Below, in pieces: positions 5,981 through 6,046 of a DNA stretch of 6,046 nucleotides. The number at the start of each line of letters is the position of its first letter. Within the stretch, counting starts at the first letter, position 1. Both the position numbers and the translations under genes were made by a program. The notes below the pieces were generated by a model, which was not told the origin of the DNA, ran no database searches, and worked only from the letters and a program-made list of their open reading frames with translations. Where the stretch lies: positions 1 to 6,046 of the forward strand of contig CALFXR010000019.1 of the NCBI GenBank assembly GCA_937958475.1, given 5' to 3'. The stretch is from an uncultured Mesorhizobium sp. (GTDB taxonomy: Bacteria; Pseudomonadota; Alphaproteobacteria; Rhizobiales; Rhizobiaceae).

Positions 5981-5997
5981 TATCGGAATTTCCGATA
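5981..5997. promoter_or_regulatory. Operator-like perfect palindrome upstream of ydcS
   Basis: TATCGGAA and TTCCGATA are perfect inverted arms around a single T (5989), 108 nt before the ydcS start codon. The inner part fits the T-N11-A dyad of LysR-type regulators (TCGGAATTTCCGA, 5983-5995). Odd-length 17-bp dyads also serve TetR, GntR or MarR family repressors. In E. coli the divergent neighbour of ydcS is the MocR-type regulator gene ydcR; whether a regulator gene lies to the right here cannot be seen. The bases from 5998 to 6046 show no feature I can support. Confidence 0.5.
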
Positions 5998-6046
5998 GGG
6001 AGGGCGATAGCCAAGGCGTGGAGGGGTGCCGGCGCGATCAGAAACG

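Noticed and set aside
5874..6014. N-terminal extension of ydcS to an ATG at 6014, or start at 5888
   Set aside because: An extension would bury the signal peptide inside the protein and translate the operator-like dyad. The GGGAGA site fits the ATG at 5873 only.
6019..6046. Start of a divergent plus-strand gene at GTG 6019
   Set aside because: Only nine codons are visible, and the GGGAGG upstream is about 15 nt away. This is not enough to call a gene.
5990..6046. Sigma-54 promoter
   Set aside because: GGCAC and TTGG are present on the minus strand, but the GG to GC spacing does not fit -24/-12.

Overview
The window carries one operon, read entirely from the minus strand (right to left). It encodes a complete ABC importer of the polyamine/spermidine-putrescine class, followed by gamma-aminobutyraldehyde dehydrogenase. 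The order is substrate-binding protein (ydcS, 4716-5873), ATPase (ydcT, 3515-4513), two permeases (ydcU, 2468-3433, and ydcV, 1500-2315) and the dehydrogenase (patD, 1-1397, last few residues cut off by the window edge). This is the gene order of E. coli ydcSTUV-patD. Each protein also resembles its E. coli counterpart in length and diagnostic motifs, as recalled from memory and not aligned by software.

The organism is most likely an alphaproteobacterium of the Rhizobiales/Hyphomicrobiales. G+C is high (about two thirds by eye), codon use is strongly GC-rich, and two intergenic gaps hold palindromic elements built on CCTCTCCCC/GGGGAGAGG hairpins, like the RIME mosaic elements known from rhizobia. 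The genus cannot be read from the sequence.

Layout by region: 5874-6046 is the leader and probable control region, with a 17-bp perfect dyad (5981-5997) that fits a LysR-type T-N11-A site. The four gaps inside the operon are 202, 81, 152 and 102 bp, wide for such an operon. Three of them are filled with palindromic DNA: a GC hairpin plus a 136-bp element after ydcS, a 115-bp element between ydcU and ydcV, and a 76-bp hairpin of 7-bp repeats between ydcV and patD. The ydcT-ydcU gap holds no recognisable element.

Inferred joint function: YdcS captures a polyamine or related cationic amine in the periplasm, YdcU/YdcV carry it across the inner membrane with energy from YdcT, and PatD oxidises the aminobutyraldehyde formed from putrescine to GABA, feeding carbon and nitrogen metabolism. 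The aminotransferase or oxidase that would make the aldehyde is not in the window. I see no evidence of a wholly new system. The unusual content is the repeat structure between the genes and the possible operator upstream.
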